DNA of 64,000 bases. It comes from Posidonia oceanica. Lineage: Eukaryota; Streptophyta; Magnoliopsida; Alismatales; Posidoniaceae. Position 1 is the stretch's first letter; each line of letters starts with the position of its first letter. The DNA lies in the NCBI GenBank assembly GCA_037176725.1, contig JAZBRS010000059.1:14780330-14844329 (forward strand), given 5' to 3'. The notes below the pieces were generated by a model that worked only from the letters and a program-made list of their open reading frames with translations, had not been told where the DNA came from and searched no databases. A program made the position numbers and the translations under genes. This document shows positions 1-10,948 of the stretch, in pieces.

Positions 1-870
1 GTATCAAGTATTCAAATACTTCATGATCGTTCTCGAAGTGTTCTTAGATTATCACAAAAGAACTATATAGAAAATGTCCTTAAAAGGTTTAGCATGAGTG
101 GATGCAAGTCAGGAGATACCCCTGTGGCTAAGAGAGACAAGTTTAGTCTCAATCAGTGCCCTAAGAATGATTTTGAACATAAAGAAATGCAGAAGATTCC
201 ATATACTTCGGTAGTTGGAAGTTTTATGTATGTTCAAGTTTGTACACGTCTGGATTTTGCGTACATTATTGGCATGTTAGGCAGATATTTAAGCAATACA
301 GGTCTGAATCATTAGAAAACTGTCAAGTGGGTCATGCAGTATTTGCAAAGAACCAAAGACTCCGTACTTGTATATATATAGGAAATTGGATCAGCTGGAG
401 ATCATTGGGTATTTTGACTCCGATTTCGTCGGATGCCAAGATAATCATAGATCCACTTCATGTTATGTGTACACACTAGTAGGTAGAGCTGTATCATGGA
501 AAAGTGTCAAGCAGATGCTTATAGCTCCTTCTACTATGGCAGTTGAGTATATAGCATGCTATGAGGCATCCAATCAGGGAATATGGCTAAGGAATTTTGT
601 CACGGGTCTATGCATTGTAGATGGAATTGAAAACCTACTTAAGCTATGTTGTGATAATAAATCTGTGGTACCTTATTCCAAAAACAATAGAAGTTTATCA
701 AAGTCTAAGCATCTTGTTGTGAAAGAAAGAATCTAGAATGGCCAGTTGTCTATAGAACATATTGGGACAAACTCCATGATTGCGGATCCACTTATTAAGA
801 GAGTACCACCCAATGTCTTTCATGAGCATGTTGCTCATATAGGTGTTGTACCATTTGATGATGTATTGGT
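1..870 (+). pseudogene. Ty1/copia pol fragment (end of reverse transcriptase plus RNase H)
   Basis: Three overlapping frames together read as the carboxyl part of a Ty1/copia polyprotein. The piece at 94-315 carries the RT-connection motif around IPYTSVVGSFMY and the C(T)RLDFAY segment. The piece at 368-736 is copia RNase H, with the DSDFVGC motif (catalytic Asp) and the SWKSVKQ...AVEYIA segment (catalytic Glu). Around 765-850 a further frame resembles the terminal 'IADPLIKRVP' copia tail. The frame changes near 315 and 370 and is stopped at 736, so no protein is made. Gag, protease, integrase and most of RT lie outside the window to the left. Family assignment to copia is firm; the lineage within copia is not resolved. 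Confidence 0.85.
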
Positions 871-1252
871 TTAGTAGAAGTTTATATTTGGATGTTCTAT
901 TTTAATAGACATTGTTTTCTGCAGAAATAAAGTTTATATTTATTTTCATCCTAGATATTTATGTTGATCTCACTATAGTATAAGGTTGGATTAGTTGGAT
1001 ATGGACGTGTTTAGATCACTTTGCCTAAATTCTATGTTAAACATTCACACTTGATCCATGTCATTAGTTATATTAGCAATAGTGACCATTATGGGTTGAA
1101 TTACGCTTAAAGTAATGAAAATCTCTTTAATCCTATGTTGGTACAGTTGATAGACCAGATTGTGAAAGATGCCTTGGCTTAAATAACCATTTTGAGCTCA
1201 TAAGGTTTTAATACTTTAATTGTTAATTTTATATATGACTCAAGTGGAAGAT

Positions 1253-1766
1253 TGTTGGGTTAAAATCCAATTAAATGTGAGCCAATATAAAACCAATTAA
1301 AGTATTAGATGCTATTTTATGATTAGGCTCATTAAAAGTAATCTATTTGGTTTTAGGTTGAGCCTATTGACATCTTAAGTAGTGTGGGTTTAATGTGTAG
1401 AGATCATTTGGACATATTTCTACTTGTTGATGAGCCAAATTGGAAATATATAAAATTATATAGTTCTATAAATAAGGGATCATAGTCTCCAAATCCCAAA
1501 ATTTTAGCCTCCCTTCTCTCTCACTCCATCTTAAGAAAGATAAAGGAAAAGAGGCGTGTGTTGGTTTGAAAGACTGAATATCGTGCATGTGATCAAGAGT
1601 AATTTCTTGGATTTTCAACATGAATTCAGGTACGCTTTCGATTATGTTTGGTCATTGATGATTTAACATGTAAGACCATGTGTAGGAAGAACTTGGTGAT
1701 TTGTATTCTTCCTTCAATGTAGATTTGATATGTTAATCTCAATATCTTTATATATCAAAATTAACA
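1253..1766 (+). repeat. Copia 3' LTR (right edge approximate)
   Basis: A copia-type polypurine tract, AAGTGGAAGAT, lies at about 1242-1252 and is directly followed by TGTTGGGTTAAAATCC, the usual start of a copia LTR. A TATA-like run (TATATAAAATTATATAG) lies near 1447 and a pyrimidine-rich leader follows near 1500. The end is set at the AACA at 1766 only because an LTR should end in CA; the partner 5' LTR and its target duplication are outside the window, so this edge could move by tens of bases. Confidence 0.65.
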
Positions 1767-2223
1767 ATAACTATTATAATACATGTTCACGGGAAAGTTT
1801 ATTCATAAGAGTCTTACATGAAGATCACAAAACAAAATTTCTAGACTGCGTTTGGTACATTGGAATGAAAATGGACAGAAATGGAATGAACTCTGGAATA
1901 GAATTTGGAATGGAATGAAATAGTTTTATTCCATTCCTGTGTTTGGTATGCAATGGAATTACAGAATGGCATTGACAGACAATTCCATTCCACTGTTTGG
2001 TACATAAGAACAGAATTGAAATAGAAATGTAAATTTTGAAAGATTAACAACTACATATTAACAAATATATTCTATTAATCTGGAAAAAAAATTAAAATAG
2101 TTTTTTCCATACAAGTAGAATAAAAATAATAAATTCATGTTTGCTCATGACATCATTCAACCAAAAAACATCAACAAATGTCACTAAAATATAGTAGTTT
2201 CATAATAAATAAAATAAACGACA

Positions 2224-3225
2224 TCAAATGTCACCATTAAGCACTGCTTTCACCCATTCTTCTTTTTCATCATCAGCGACAGAAAAGAAAACAATGGTCA
2301 TATCATCATCTTTAGTAATGTTTCTTACTGCTTTGAAACGCTCGATCGTAGTAATATCAGGAAGCTTCTTTATCTCTTCGTCTACCTTCTTCTTTGCTTC
2401 AACCATATCCAAGTCCACACTAATGGCTTTATTAAATATTTCTGTTAATGCTTTTATTTGATTTACAATCACTGTTGTTGCGTTTGTAATTCCTTGAATA
2501 ATTGGCTCAGAAATCTTTCTTCTTTTTTTTGGAATTTTCTTAATACTTGAATACTCTTCAGTTTGTAGTGGCATTTCATTCTCTAAAGAACAATCCACAT
2601 CTTCTATTGCCTCGCTATATCCTCCCTCAGTATAAATCTCTTCAACCACATCAGCTGGAGTTTGGGCATCTTTTCCTGTTGCTCAATCTTTTCAAAAAAT
2701 AATGCAAAGATCCTAATAATGTGGAAATAGCTTATTTTTCCACACGGATGCTTTCTTGTGGACCTACGAAATATAAATAATATTCAAGAAAATAATTAGA
2801 AAATAAATCACAAAAGAGCAAGAACAAAATATATACATTGTTTCATAAAATAGGATAAAAATTGTCAATACCTGTAAATATGACTCCCAAACGTCGGAAG
2901 CCGCAATTATACATACTTTATCATAATCTTATGTGAAAGTTCCAAACCCACTAGTGTGGTTATTCATCATGTCATATATTATAATCCAATCCTTCTTCAT
3001 TGTCTTCATCCTGGACTCTATGTGTGGTTTAGCCTTGATCCCAGTATTAGGAAGCAACTTGGATAATGTTTCCTCAACTGCTTGTAGGAATCCAGGTTTG
3101 AAACCATTATCAGCTTTTTAAAGTCCTTCATTCACAACATCAAGCATAACTTCTACTAATTTGGCATCCTCCATAGTGGTCCACCTTTTCTTATTTTTTC
3201 CAGGACCTCTTCCATATTCTTCCAT
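2224..3225 (-). pseudogene. Harbinger 1 Myb/SANT-like DNA-binding protein (ORF1), broken
   Basis: Read on the minus strand from an ATG at 3225, the frame begins with a basic stretch and then a SANT/Myb-like helix (KRWTTMEDAKLVEVML, with the spaced Trp typical of Myb repeats), continues through SRMKTMKKDWIIIYDM and VWESYLQ, and after a probable intron reaches the 141-residue frame at 2224-2649. That last piece has a basic KKIPKKRRK patch, possibly a nuclear signal, and an acidic end. In-frame stops occur after NEG and after GTFT near the start and again near 2680. In PIF/Harbinger elements this protein escorts the transposase to the nucleus and binds the ends; here it cannot be made intact. 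Confidence 0.75.
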
Positions 3226-3398
3226 ACCTAAATACATTACAATTGTATAATTTCAATTATATAATAAATAAATATGAAGTTATAAATAATTGCATCAAAA
3301 CATAGACACATGTCCAATAATAAAAGATGACATAATTCACAAAATATTGTTATTACAATTGAAATAAAGAAAACATGACAAGATAGAAGGATCACAAT

Positions 3399-4712
3399 TC
3401 ATATTCGTGTATGAAACATAGATTTGGCAAGATTTGTCCTAAATGCAGTCCATTCTGGCGTGACTCTAATGGAAGTAATTGCCTCATTCGATGTAGTGTT
3501 TGTTGTTATTGTCATATCTTCATCATCATCTTCAAATGGATGTATATGCATTTCTCTTATTATAAAATTGTGTAGAAGACAACAAGCCATGATGATTTTA
3601 GTTTGTGTCTTGATTGAATAAAAGGAAGGACTTCTAAGAATAGCCCATCTCTTTTTAAGGATGCCAAGACACCTCCCAATCATTCAAATGATATCTTTGC
3701 CCTCTAAATGGTGCAAGAAATCCTTCACTATTTGTATAGCCAGCATCGACTAGGTAATAGCAACCTTATAGAACAAAACAAATAATAAAATTATTATTGT
3801 TGTGTAATTAATAAACACTTAACTAATATAATTGAAAAATAAATTGTTTTCCTACCACGGGGTACTACCAACCCATTTCTTCTAGTCATAGCATCTCGAA
3901 GCACTCTTCCATCAGCTGCTGACCCTTCCCAACCCGGTAAAACATTTATAAATTGTAAGTCTTGTGAACAAACTCCCAACATATTGGTTGTAATTTCACC
4001 CTTTCGATTTCGATATTTAGGCTTGTCTTCAACAGGTACATGAACCTTTATGTGTGTTCCATCTAAAGTTCCTATACAACCCTATAATAAAGTACATTCG
4101 TAATAAAAAAAAATCAATTTTATTTCCTAAATAAAACATTGAAATCACATAATAAACTCAATACCTTAAACCACTTCCATTTGCCTTCCCTGGAGTCTTC
4201 AGGAGTTGACTCTGGCTTCTTCAAAAATTCACTTTGCAATCTTATAATAGAATGTAATACGTTATTAAAATGTTTACTAACGCTCTCTCCAGATCGACCA
4301 AATCTATGTTTTATCACCTTATTTTTGACATGGTGGGCTAAAATATGTAAAAATATAGCAACCTGTTCGTTGACATCAATATTCTTCGTAGGCTTGAGAT
4401 TTCCTATGGATTGAAGCATGTCACAAAACTTCTTGAATGCAAATCTATCCATTCTAATTGCTCAACACAATTTCGGTCACTAGCATATACTAATCGATAT
4501 AAATTAGCAATCTTGGAAACCTTGTTCATTAAATACATAGGTCTTTCAATTTGACATTTACGTAACTCAATTAACACTCCAAGAAGGCGGTCAAAAAAAT
4601 ACACCATATGTAATATTTGAAGCCACAAGTTGAAAAACGAGATGACATTTCTCCTCATTCTTTTTTGTTTTACCAAACTTTTATTGATGCGAGCCATAAT
4701 ATAAAACACTGC
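3399..4712 (-). pseudogene. Harbinger 1 transposase (DDE_4 family), catalytic Glu lost
   Basis: Minus-strand exons read as a plant Harbinger transposase: a helical N-terminal part (4452-4165, HRFGRSGESVSKHFNNVL), a GT-AG intron at about 4164-4082, then a block with the first catalytic Asp in IGTLDGTHI and the GWEGSAADGRVL motif, a second probable intron at about 3855-3769, and the second Asp in YYLVDAGYTNSEGF. After RYHL the sequence jumps straight to IGRCLGILKKRWAIL, so about 30 residues that normally hold the third catalytic acid (the Glu before RCFG) are missing. The tail (MACCLLHNFIIREM) is well kept. The protein would be inactive even if translated. Upstream reading frames to 4772 are weakly similar and the true start is uncertain. 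Confidence 0.85.
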
Positions 4713-4772
4713 AATTAACAATAATAATAAGCAATAGACTATGCTGTTAACTTCAGAATAGTTACAAGACAT

Positions 4773-6005
4773 GAAAAATAATAAAAAAGGAGAAAAGGAA
4801 GAATAGACAGTAGACTATTCTTACAAGAGATTTCTATACTTACAAGACATGAAAAATAAGGAATACACTATCTTGTTAACTTCAGGAAATTTTGCAGTTA
4901 CATTATAGTTACAAAAAAATTTCCTTACTTTTTTCTTCTTATTCTTTTATTTGTATCCTATTAGCTTCTGCTGCTTTCTGATCTATAGTGGAACATGTTG
5001 CTTCAAATTATTACATACATATTCTTGGCGTACCCTTTCACTTTTTATGATAGTTCAGATTTAAGAATTTCATAGAACTTAATAGGTGCAATAATTGGTG
5101 GATCCATCACTTTGTTGATTGGCAAAAGGCTATAGATTTCTAGTTCATCTTACGTACTCCTCTACCTTGTGAACTTGATAAAGAAGGGTCTTTACTAAAT
5201 ATTCCTAAAACTGTTGCCTTACTCAACACAAAGACACATTCATTAGAGTGGATATCCTTATCAAGGTGGAAGAAATGTTGTCTTCTCGTACTGAGTTTTG
5301 AGCACAGGAAATTGACCATATCAAGCTTGATTTATTTTTATTGAGCATCATCATGGAAGAAATTAACCAACTTTGCCAAGTAGATGTGCAAACATTTTCT
5401 TTTTCTCTATGGTTGGACATCAACTTGTCATTGAAAACAGAAACTCGGCTAAATCTATCTCTTGTTTTAGAAGTAATTGACATCAGTCTGACTTATCATT
5501 GAACAAGAGAATTTCACCAGGCTACAAAATATGTACAACAAATATCCCCATTTAACATAGAACTATAAAGAATTGGAAATAATGGATAACTTGTATTCCT
5601 TTCTGGATTGTCTATTTTGCTGCCTTTACTGTTTAATTTCACGACATCTCAATTGTAACAAGACTCGAGCATGTTTGCAGCACCAATACACACCACTAAG
5701 GATTCCGGGGCAATGATCGGTACTCGAACAATCCTCAGATTTTCAAGGCAGAGAAGTGACGATGCAACTGCTGGACATGAAAGGTACATAGGGTAAAACT
5801 GTATATGAAATGATGGAAAACGGACATTCAACGAACTGAGCCACTACAATCACTATAAAAAATGCTTCTTGAGAATTTGGTTTTATAGCTTCCGACTTTC
5901 CTAAATTGAAGAATCTATATATCAAAATCCCAAAAATATGTTGTCATACAAGAAAAATCTGCAGGTTACTATTACACTGTTGTTAAAATAAAATCAAGTA
6001 ACCAT
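4773..6005. other. Harbinger 1 interior without recognisable gene
   Basis: AT-rich sequence between the transposase start and the G-rich repeat. Short frames exist on both strands (for example 5223-5483 and 5649-5925 minus) but none has a motif I recognise, none has a supported start or splice sites, and stops are frequent. It may be transposon leader sequence or captured host DNA. Confidence 0.5.
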
Positions 6006-6023
6006 ATTGTTGTTACCTTGCAG

Positions 6024-6225
6024 TAGGGCCGGCGGAGGGAGGGCCAGCGGAGGGAGGAGGGATGGCCGACGGAGGGAGGGCCGGCAGAGGGAGGAGGAGG
6101 GTCGGCAAAGGGCGGAGGGAGGGTCGACGGAGGGAGGGCCGGCAGAGGGAGGAGGAGGGCCGGCGAAGGGAGGAGGGAGGGCCGGATGTGGGAGGGAGGG
6201 AGGGAGAGAAGAGAAGAGAAGGAAG
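6024..6225. repeat. G-rich minisatellite of GGAGGGAGGGCCGGC-like units
   Basis: About 200 bp of imperfect repeats built from GGAGGGAGGGCCGGC and GGAGGAGGGCCGGC words, with runs of GGG every few bases, ending in a GAGAAGAGAAGG tail. The very high G content is unlike the AT-rich surroundings. Open frames across it in all directions encode only low-complexity Gly/Arg or Pro/Ser and are composition artefacts, not genes. It lies close to the right end of Harbinger 1, upstream of its genes when read on the minus strand. Confidence 0.85.
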
Positions 6226-6464
6226 AAATATCGGGTCTTTTTTTTTTGAAGGGGAGTGGAGATGATTCCCAATGGAATGGGAATCAAATTCCTTACCTCT
6301 TGGGAAGGAATGAAATTCCTATGTTCAATGGAAATTTGATTCCCAAGGTAATCTCATTTCCAGGGAAATTTGAAGTTTATTTGTGTACCAAACATTGGAA
6401 TGGAAATTTGTCATTCCATTTTAGTCCATTCTAGCCTCCATTCCAGCGTACCAAACGCACACTA

Positions 6465-7020
6465 AGATGTGAACATTGAAAAGTTCATTTGGAATGTGCT
6501 CTTTGTTTCTTATATATTATTGGAAAAAAAACAATGAGATGTGAATCCTTTTACCAAAAAAAAATATTATTTTGTTGGGATTTCCTGGAGTTGATCTCCA
6601 ATTGAAATTGCAAATTTGCTATTGGAAGGTTCTTTGGGCGTATCACGAATGTGTTTAATCTACCAACTGTATCCAAGAGACAGGTAGGCCATGTATTGGT
6701 CCAATGACAGTGCCAAGAACCTTTCCTTGCAGGGGTTAGACTTCATCCATCATACATGAAGTAAATGATTGGAGAAGGTATTGCAGCTCAACATCACGAC
6801 AGTTGCATCTGCGTGTAAGTTGGTGTTGGTACTTCAAAATTGGGTCTGTTTCCTTTGACCTTTTGCTGTTTGTTTCTAGAGATTGGGTTGGCTAAACATT
6901 ACAACTTACAAGTCCATGGACTATAATGTTTGCTCTACATACAACTTTGCACTGATCATGGTCCCTTCATGTTCTCATTTGTATACGCCATTGTACGGAG
7001 CAATTAGCGGCCGAGTAGCA
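6465..7020. other. Intergenic stretch, nothing recognised
   Basis: AT-rich single-copy-looking sequence between the first Harbinger element and the left end of the proposed second one. No frame longer than about 40 residues with recognisable similarity, no RNA gene and no repeat was seen. Confidence 0.5.
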
Positions 7021-7157
7021 TTTGGTTGGGCTTTTGGCCCTGGGATTCTGGTAAGAATCTTTTTCCAAGCAGAAGTTGAACCAAACATGTCCCAAATGCC
7101 CAACTTCCCTTCCAAACATTGGCGCTTGAACCCAATGTAAAAAACCTTAAAGTCGAG

Positions 7158-7320
7158 CAAATTTAGGATGCTGTTTTTTTTTTTTTAAATCTAACCTTAT
7201 TATTATTATTATTATTATTATTATTTGATGTTCGTGAGATTTGAACTCCCAATCTCTCGTACAACTACAAAGAAGCTTCACCACTAGACCAAGTGATTGC
7301 AGACAAATTTAGGATGCTGT
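7158..7320 (-). mobile_element. tRNA-derived SINE on the minus strand with 17-bp target duplication
   Basis: The word CAAATTTAGGATGCTGT is present exactly twice, at 7158-7174 and 7304-7320, bounding a 129-bp body at 7175-7303. On the minus strand the body has a tRNA-like head: an A-box-like TGGTCTAGTGG near 7287, and a B-box-like AGTTCAAATCT near 7236, about 50 bp apart as in a tRNA promoter. It is followed by an AAT/TAA microsatellite (7197-7225) and a run of about 12 A next to the left duplication. Pol III promoter boxes, A-tail and a long perfect duplication are the full signature of retroposition by a SINE. I do not assign a named family. Confidence 0.88.
7197..7225. repeat. (TTA)n microsatellite
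   Basis: About nine TTA units in the 3' tail of the minus-strand SINE; such trinucleotide tails are common in plant SINEs. Confidence 0.9.
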
Positions 7321-7695
7321 AGGGAATGAGTTTCCCTCTAAATGCTGGCTTTTGTTTTTTATTTTACTCATATTGTAGATAGACTTGTGCAAAAAAAAAT
7401 CAACGGAAATTTATAACTCTTGCCATTGACATCAAAACCAAAATTTCCCATCCGAAACTCTAAACTCCTCTCTTCTCTTTTCTTCACAAGAGGTTTAGCA
7501 ATTGCATCCAACGGCGACAGTGGTGGTGATACTCTAACAGTTTCTCTCTCATCTTGTGGTAGTGGCAGTAGTAGGAGATTCCATTCCATCCCTCCCTCCC
7601 TCCCTCTCATTTATTCTCTTTCGTTCCCTCTTATTCTCAATTGTAATGTTGCAACACCTTTGAGAACGGTGACACTAGCGGTGTTGATCTGAATG

Positions 7696-7718
7696 GGGTG
7701 GTGGTGGTGGTGGTGGTG
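7696..7718. repeat. (GGT)n microsatellite
   Basis: Seven to eight GGT units in an otherwise unannotated stretch inside the proposed Harbinger 2. No gene could be tied to it. Confidence 0.85.
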
Positions 7719-7849
7719 TAAATCTGATCGAGGAGGTACCTATATAGGGTTTAGGTTTGAATCGTGTTGCTTTGCTTTGATCTGAGGTCGATTATACCAA
7801 ATAGTAGATATTTAGGTTTGAATCGGGTTTTTCAAATTTTGAAACCTTG

Positions 7850-8822
7850 GAATGCAAGTACTGGGGGGATGCGTTCTCGGCCAAGCTCAACGGCCGATGG
7901 CCTCACTTGGCCGGAACCCATCATCGGAAAACAAAAATATGGCTAATAGAGGTATATCAGAAGCTAAACTTCACTTAGCATGCATTGAAACTAGTATTCA
8001 TAATACAATGAATGAAATTTTATGCTAAAGGAAGGAGTGCACTTACCTATTTTGGTGTTTGGTGTGGCTTCCCCGGCGCCGGTGGCTTTCTCGGCGGATA
8101 TTGTGGTGGCTCAGGCAGCGCTGAGCAGCTGGGTAGGTCCAGTTTTATGCTCAGGCGGCAGCCATCTTAGGAGGCTTGAGATGGCCGGAGGTATGAGAAT
8201 TCGAGGGGTATGTGGGTTGTTCTAAAAACTCACAGAAAATGGGTGCCTCTCCTCAAATGAAGAAGAAAAGACATTTTATATGGTTGCATGGACATGTAAC
8301 GTGGGAATTGGAAATGAAGGGTCTGCATAAGGTCGGAAATGTGTCTTGGACAGAGGACACAAAGGGATTTGCACTTGGGAGTCGTTTGGGATTCCAAAAA
8401 CAATCTTTATCAGTCCCGGTGTGTTGGACGCCTAACTGAGCGGTGTCCAATGTAGGACGCTGCCTCAGGTAGCGTCCAACACCCCAAAGAGCTGGACGGT
8501 GTTAGACGCTAGCCTTCCTGCGCCATACATAAGACGCAGGCACATCTAGCGTCCAATGACCCAGAGAGTATTTTTGGATGTTTTTGGGTGTTTTTGGTTG
8601 GACTTTTGGTTGGACTTGGGTTTGGACTTGGGTTTAGGCAAGGCTTAGGGCAAGGCTGGGTTTAGGATAAGGCTTAGGTTTAGCTTAGTTTTGGACAAGG
8701 CTTAGATTTAGACTTAGTCTGGGATTGGTTTTGGAATTGGTGAATAGGTGGGGGCCACCATGACTGAGTATATTCTTAGGAGAAAATCGCCGACGAATGA
8801 TTACAAAATCGGGATGTCTACA
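7850..8822 (-). repeat. Tat/Ogre-type LTR fragment, minus orientation
   Basis: Read on the minus strand, position 8822 starts TGTAGACATCCCG, the same start as the outer solo LTR at 53223 and close to the Tat A LTR start TGTAGACACCCC. As in those LTRs, a zone of degenerate CCTAAACC/CCAAACCC words follows (8580-8720), then a GC-rich zone with GCCGG words (8060-8190) and a short sequence like AATAGGTAAGTGC. The conserved 3' LTR blocks found in the other copies are absent, so this is a fragment or an unrelated decayed family member. The left edge is a guess; no target duplication was found. Confidence 0.5.
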
Positions 8823-8892
8823 CTTACAAACTATTAGAATGGAACACAAGAATAGGTCAATCCAACACAATTTTTAGCGTTATAGGAAGATG

Positions 8893-9630
8893 ATAAGTAA
8901 ATATTTTAATGCAATGTTGGACATTGTTTGTGCATGGACACCTGATGTTATTTGTTCAAAGGTCTCTATTATGGAGGCAACAAGACATATCATTGAATAT
9001 GTTGGTGGAAAATATTATCCATATTTCAAGGATTGCATTGGAGCCTTAGATGAGACTCATATTCATGTAGTTGTAGATGTAGGGGAATAGATAGCATTTA
9101 GAAATGGAAGGGATGGAAGTGCTTTACATATGTCTCAATTGGGTGGGAATTTCTCACGATTCTAAGGTCCTCAATCATGCAATTTACAACCCAACATATA
9201 AATTCCCTCTACCTCCCCCTAATTAGTAATAATATAGTAGGTTTTAAACATCATATAAAAAACATAGAAATTCATATGTCGACTAATTTGTGTGTGTGTC
9301 TGTGTTTTCAGATAAACACTATCTTGTTGATGCTAGGTATTTCGACAGGAAAGGATTTCTAGCACCATACAAAAATGCAAGATATCATATTCTAGAATTT
9401 CAAATTACTGAGCCTAGAGGAAGCAATGAAATATTCAATAATTTACATTCATCTCTTTGCAATGTAATTGATCATGCCTTTGGGGTTTTAAACAAAAGAT
9501 GGTGTTTGTTACCAAGAATGTCAAGGGGTTTTAAACAAAAGATGGTGTTTGTTACAAAGAATGTCGAGTTATACATTTTTGAAGCAAGTGAAAATAGTAG
9601 TAGTCACAATTGCAATCCACAATTTTAATG
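8893..9630 (+). pseudogene. Harbinger 2 transposase fragment
   Basis: Two frames on the plus strand are similar to plant Harbinger transposases. The first (8890-9090) contains SKYFNAMLDIVC and CIGALDETHIHV, the latter with the first catalytic Asp. The second (9290-9628) contains HYLVDARYFDRKGFLAPY, with the second Asp, and RGSNEIFNNLHSSL. In the third catalytic region NVIERCFG of the family, this copy reads NVIDHAFG, so the Glu is replaced by Asp. A stop at 9088, a gap with no coding match between 9090 and 9290, and a short internal duplication around GFKQKM/KRWCLL (9487-9550) show decay. The N-terminal part seems cut off by the LTR fragment at 8822. Confidence 0.75.
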
Positions 9631-10026
9631 TGAAATAAAGAATGGAAGATGAGTTGTTGACATCTACACAAAGTGAAGAAGTTGCAAGTGATGGAAATGG
9701 AAATGGAAACGGAAATGGAGATGAACTTCCTGTTGATGATGGTGAAATGGGAACTGTATGTGATCATATCCGCAATCAAATAATACAAACTAGAAATATT
9801 TAGTATTTTTTGTAGTCCTACTTGTTGGTATTTGTATTTCACTTATGACATTATTTGTACTTATTGCTTTGTATGACATTATTGTAGTTTCCTCTAGTTA
9901 TTGTACTTGTATCCTTTAGTTGTTGTACTCGTACTTGTTATTTGTGTTATTGGATTAAATTTTGAATTTTTTTGACTGTGCATGAAATCTGTGACTTTAA
10001 ATACATTTGTTGTTCATCTTACCTAG

Positions 10027-10260
10027 ATGAATTCAAATACAATGGAAAAGCCTACCAAAAAGAAAGGCAAGGCCAATGGTGGGGAAAATAGAAGGAAAAA
10101 CTGTTTGAGATGATGAGGAAAGACATAAGATTTGGTTGGACATTTGCCTTGAGGAATTGAGATCTGGAAATAAGAAGAGTTCATCATTAGGTGCTATGCA
10201 AATTAAGGAAATGCATGTTGCCCACCTAATGATGCCGTCTAAACCATCGTGATCCTAATC
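10027..10260 (+). pseudogene. Harbinger 2 Myb/SANT-like ORF1 fragment
   Basis: From the ATG at 10027 a basic stretch (EKPTKKKGKANGGENRRK) leads, after a one-base shift, into HKIWLDICLEELRSGNKKSS and GAMQIKEM, which match the SANT/Myb-like domain of plant Harbinger ORF1 proteins. No long frame spans it; only about 70 residues are recognisable. Its position downstream of and co-oriented with the transposase fragment supports both belonging to one element. Confidence 0.6.
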
Positions 10261-10948
10261 GTGTGTGCTTGCTATGAGGGTGTCTAAACCATCATCAAGA
10301 TCCTCCTAATCGTGTATGCTTGGTCATTACTGATCGTAGATACCATCTGCAGAAAGGAAACTACTCTCATTCTTTGTATTCTTTAATTAGTAATCTTCTT
10401 TTTATTAGGACCATCATCTGTAATCGACAATCCATGCAATCGACTAGTAATATCTATCTCTTTTGGTTGTGGTTCCTCCTATTGAAACCAATTGCATTTT
10501 TTTCCTATTTTACAAAAAGAGAGAGATAAGTCTACTATATCAAAAAAATTTAAAAAATACATTTAAGGATAAGATAATTTTATAGATCTGCAATTATAGA
10601 ATCAACAATTTGGATTCCATGTGGTCTTTGATATCAATCGCCTCATGTAGGCCATCAATTGAGTGGAGATGTATTTGAGCTATTTGACATCTGAATACAA
10701 ATGAAAAACTTATCGTTTGACAGTTGAGTTAATTATAAAATGTTTTGCGATAACAAATAAGCAATTTTTAGCAACAAAATCATATGTCGTATAAAAGTCA
10801 CGTGTACAAGCCAATAAATTGGCAAGCGTATTCATTATAATCCAAATGCATGTGCAATTTCACAAATACAACAAAAAAGAAGGATCTCTCAAAAGCTGAT
10901 TTCTTAAAACACAACCTTTGGACAAAAGCCCAACCAAACACACCCTTA

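Larger units (their letters stand above)
1844..6461 (-). mobile_element. PIF/Harbinger DNA transposon 1, ends preserved, genes decayed
   Basis: The two ends are inverted copies of TGCGTTTGGTAC: 1847 on the plus strand and the complement near 6447-6458. The trinucleotide CTA flanks both sides (1841-1843 and 6462-6464), matching the 3-bp target duplication of PIF/Harbinger elements; the outermost one or two bases of the two ends do not pair, so the boundary has that uncertainty. Subterminal zones on both sides are rich in TGGAATGGAAT-like words. Inside, on the minus strand, are a DDE transposase remnant and a Myb/SANT-like second gene, the standard two-gene Harbinger layout. Confidence 0.85.
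7021..10945 (+). mobile_element. Candidate second PIF/Harbinger element, heavily decayed
   Basis: A 16-base word TTTGGTTGGGCTTTTG at 7021-7036 recurs as its exact reverse complement at 10923-10938, and GTTTGGTTGGGC-type ends are usual for plant Harbinger/Tourist elements. Between them, on the plus strand, lie fragments of a Harbinger transposase (8893-9630) and of a Myb/SANT-like protein (10027-10260), the two expected genes in the expected orientation. The right side shows a following TTA (10946-10948), a typical target trinucleotide, but I could not fix the matching left boundary; a TTA lies at about 7003-7005 with unmatched bases between. A SINE and an LTR fragment sit inside. Confidence 0.5.

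Noticed and set aside
7420..8439. Small frames suggesting a cellular gene between SINE and LTR fragment
   Set aside because: Frames are short, have no shared domain or convincing splice pattern, and part lies in LTR-like sequence.
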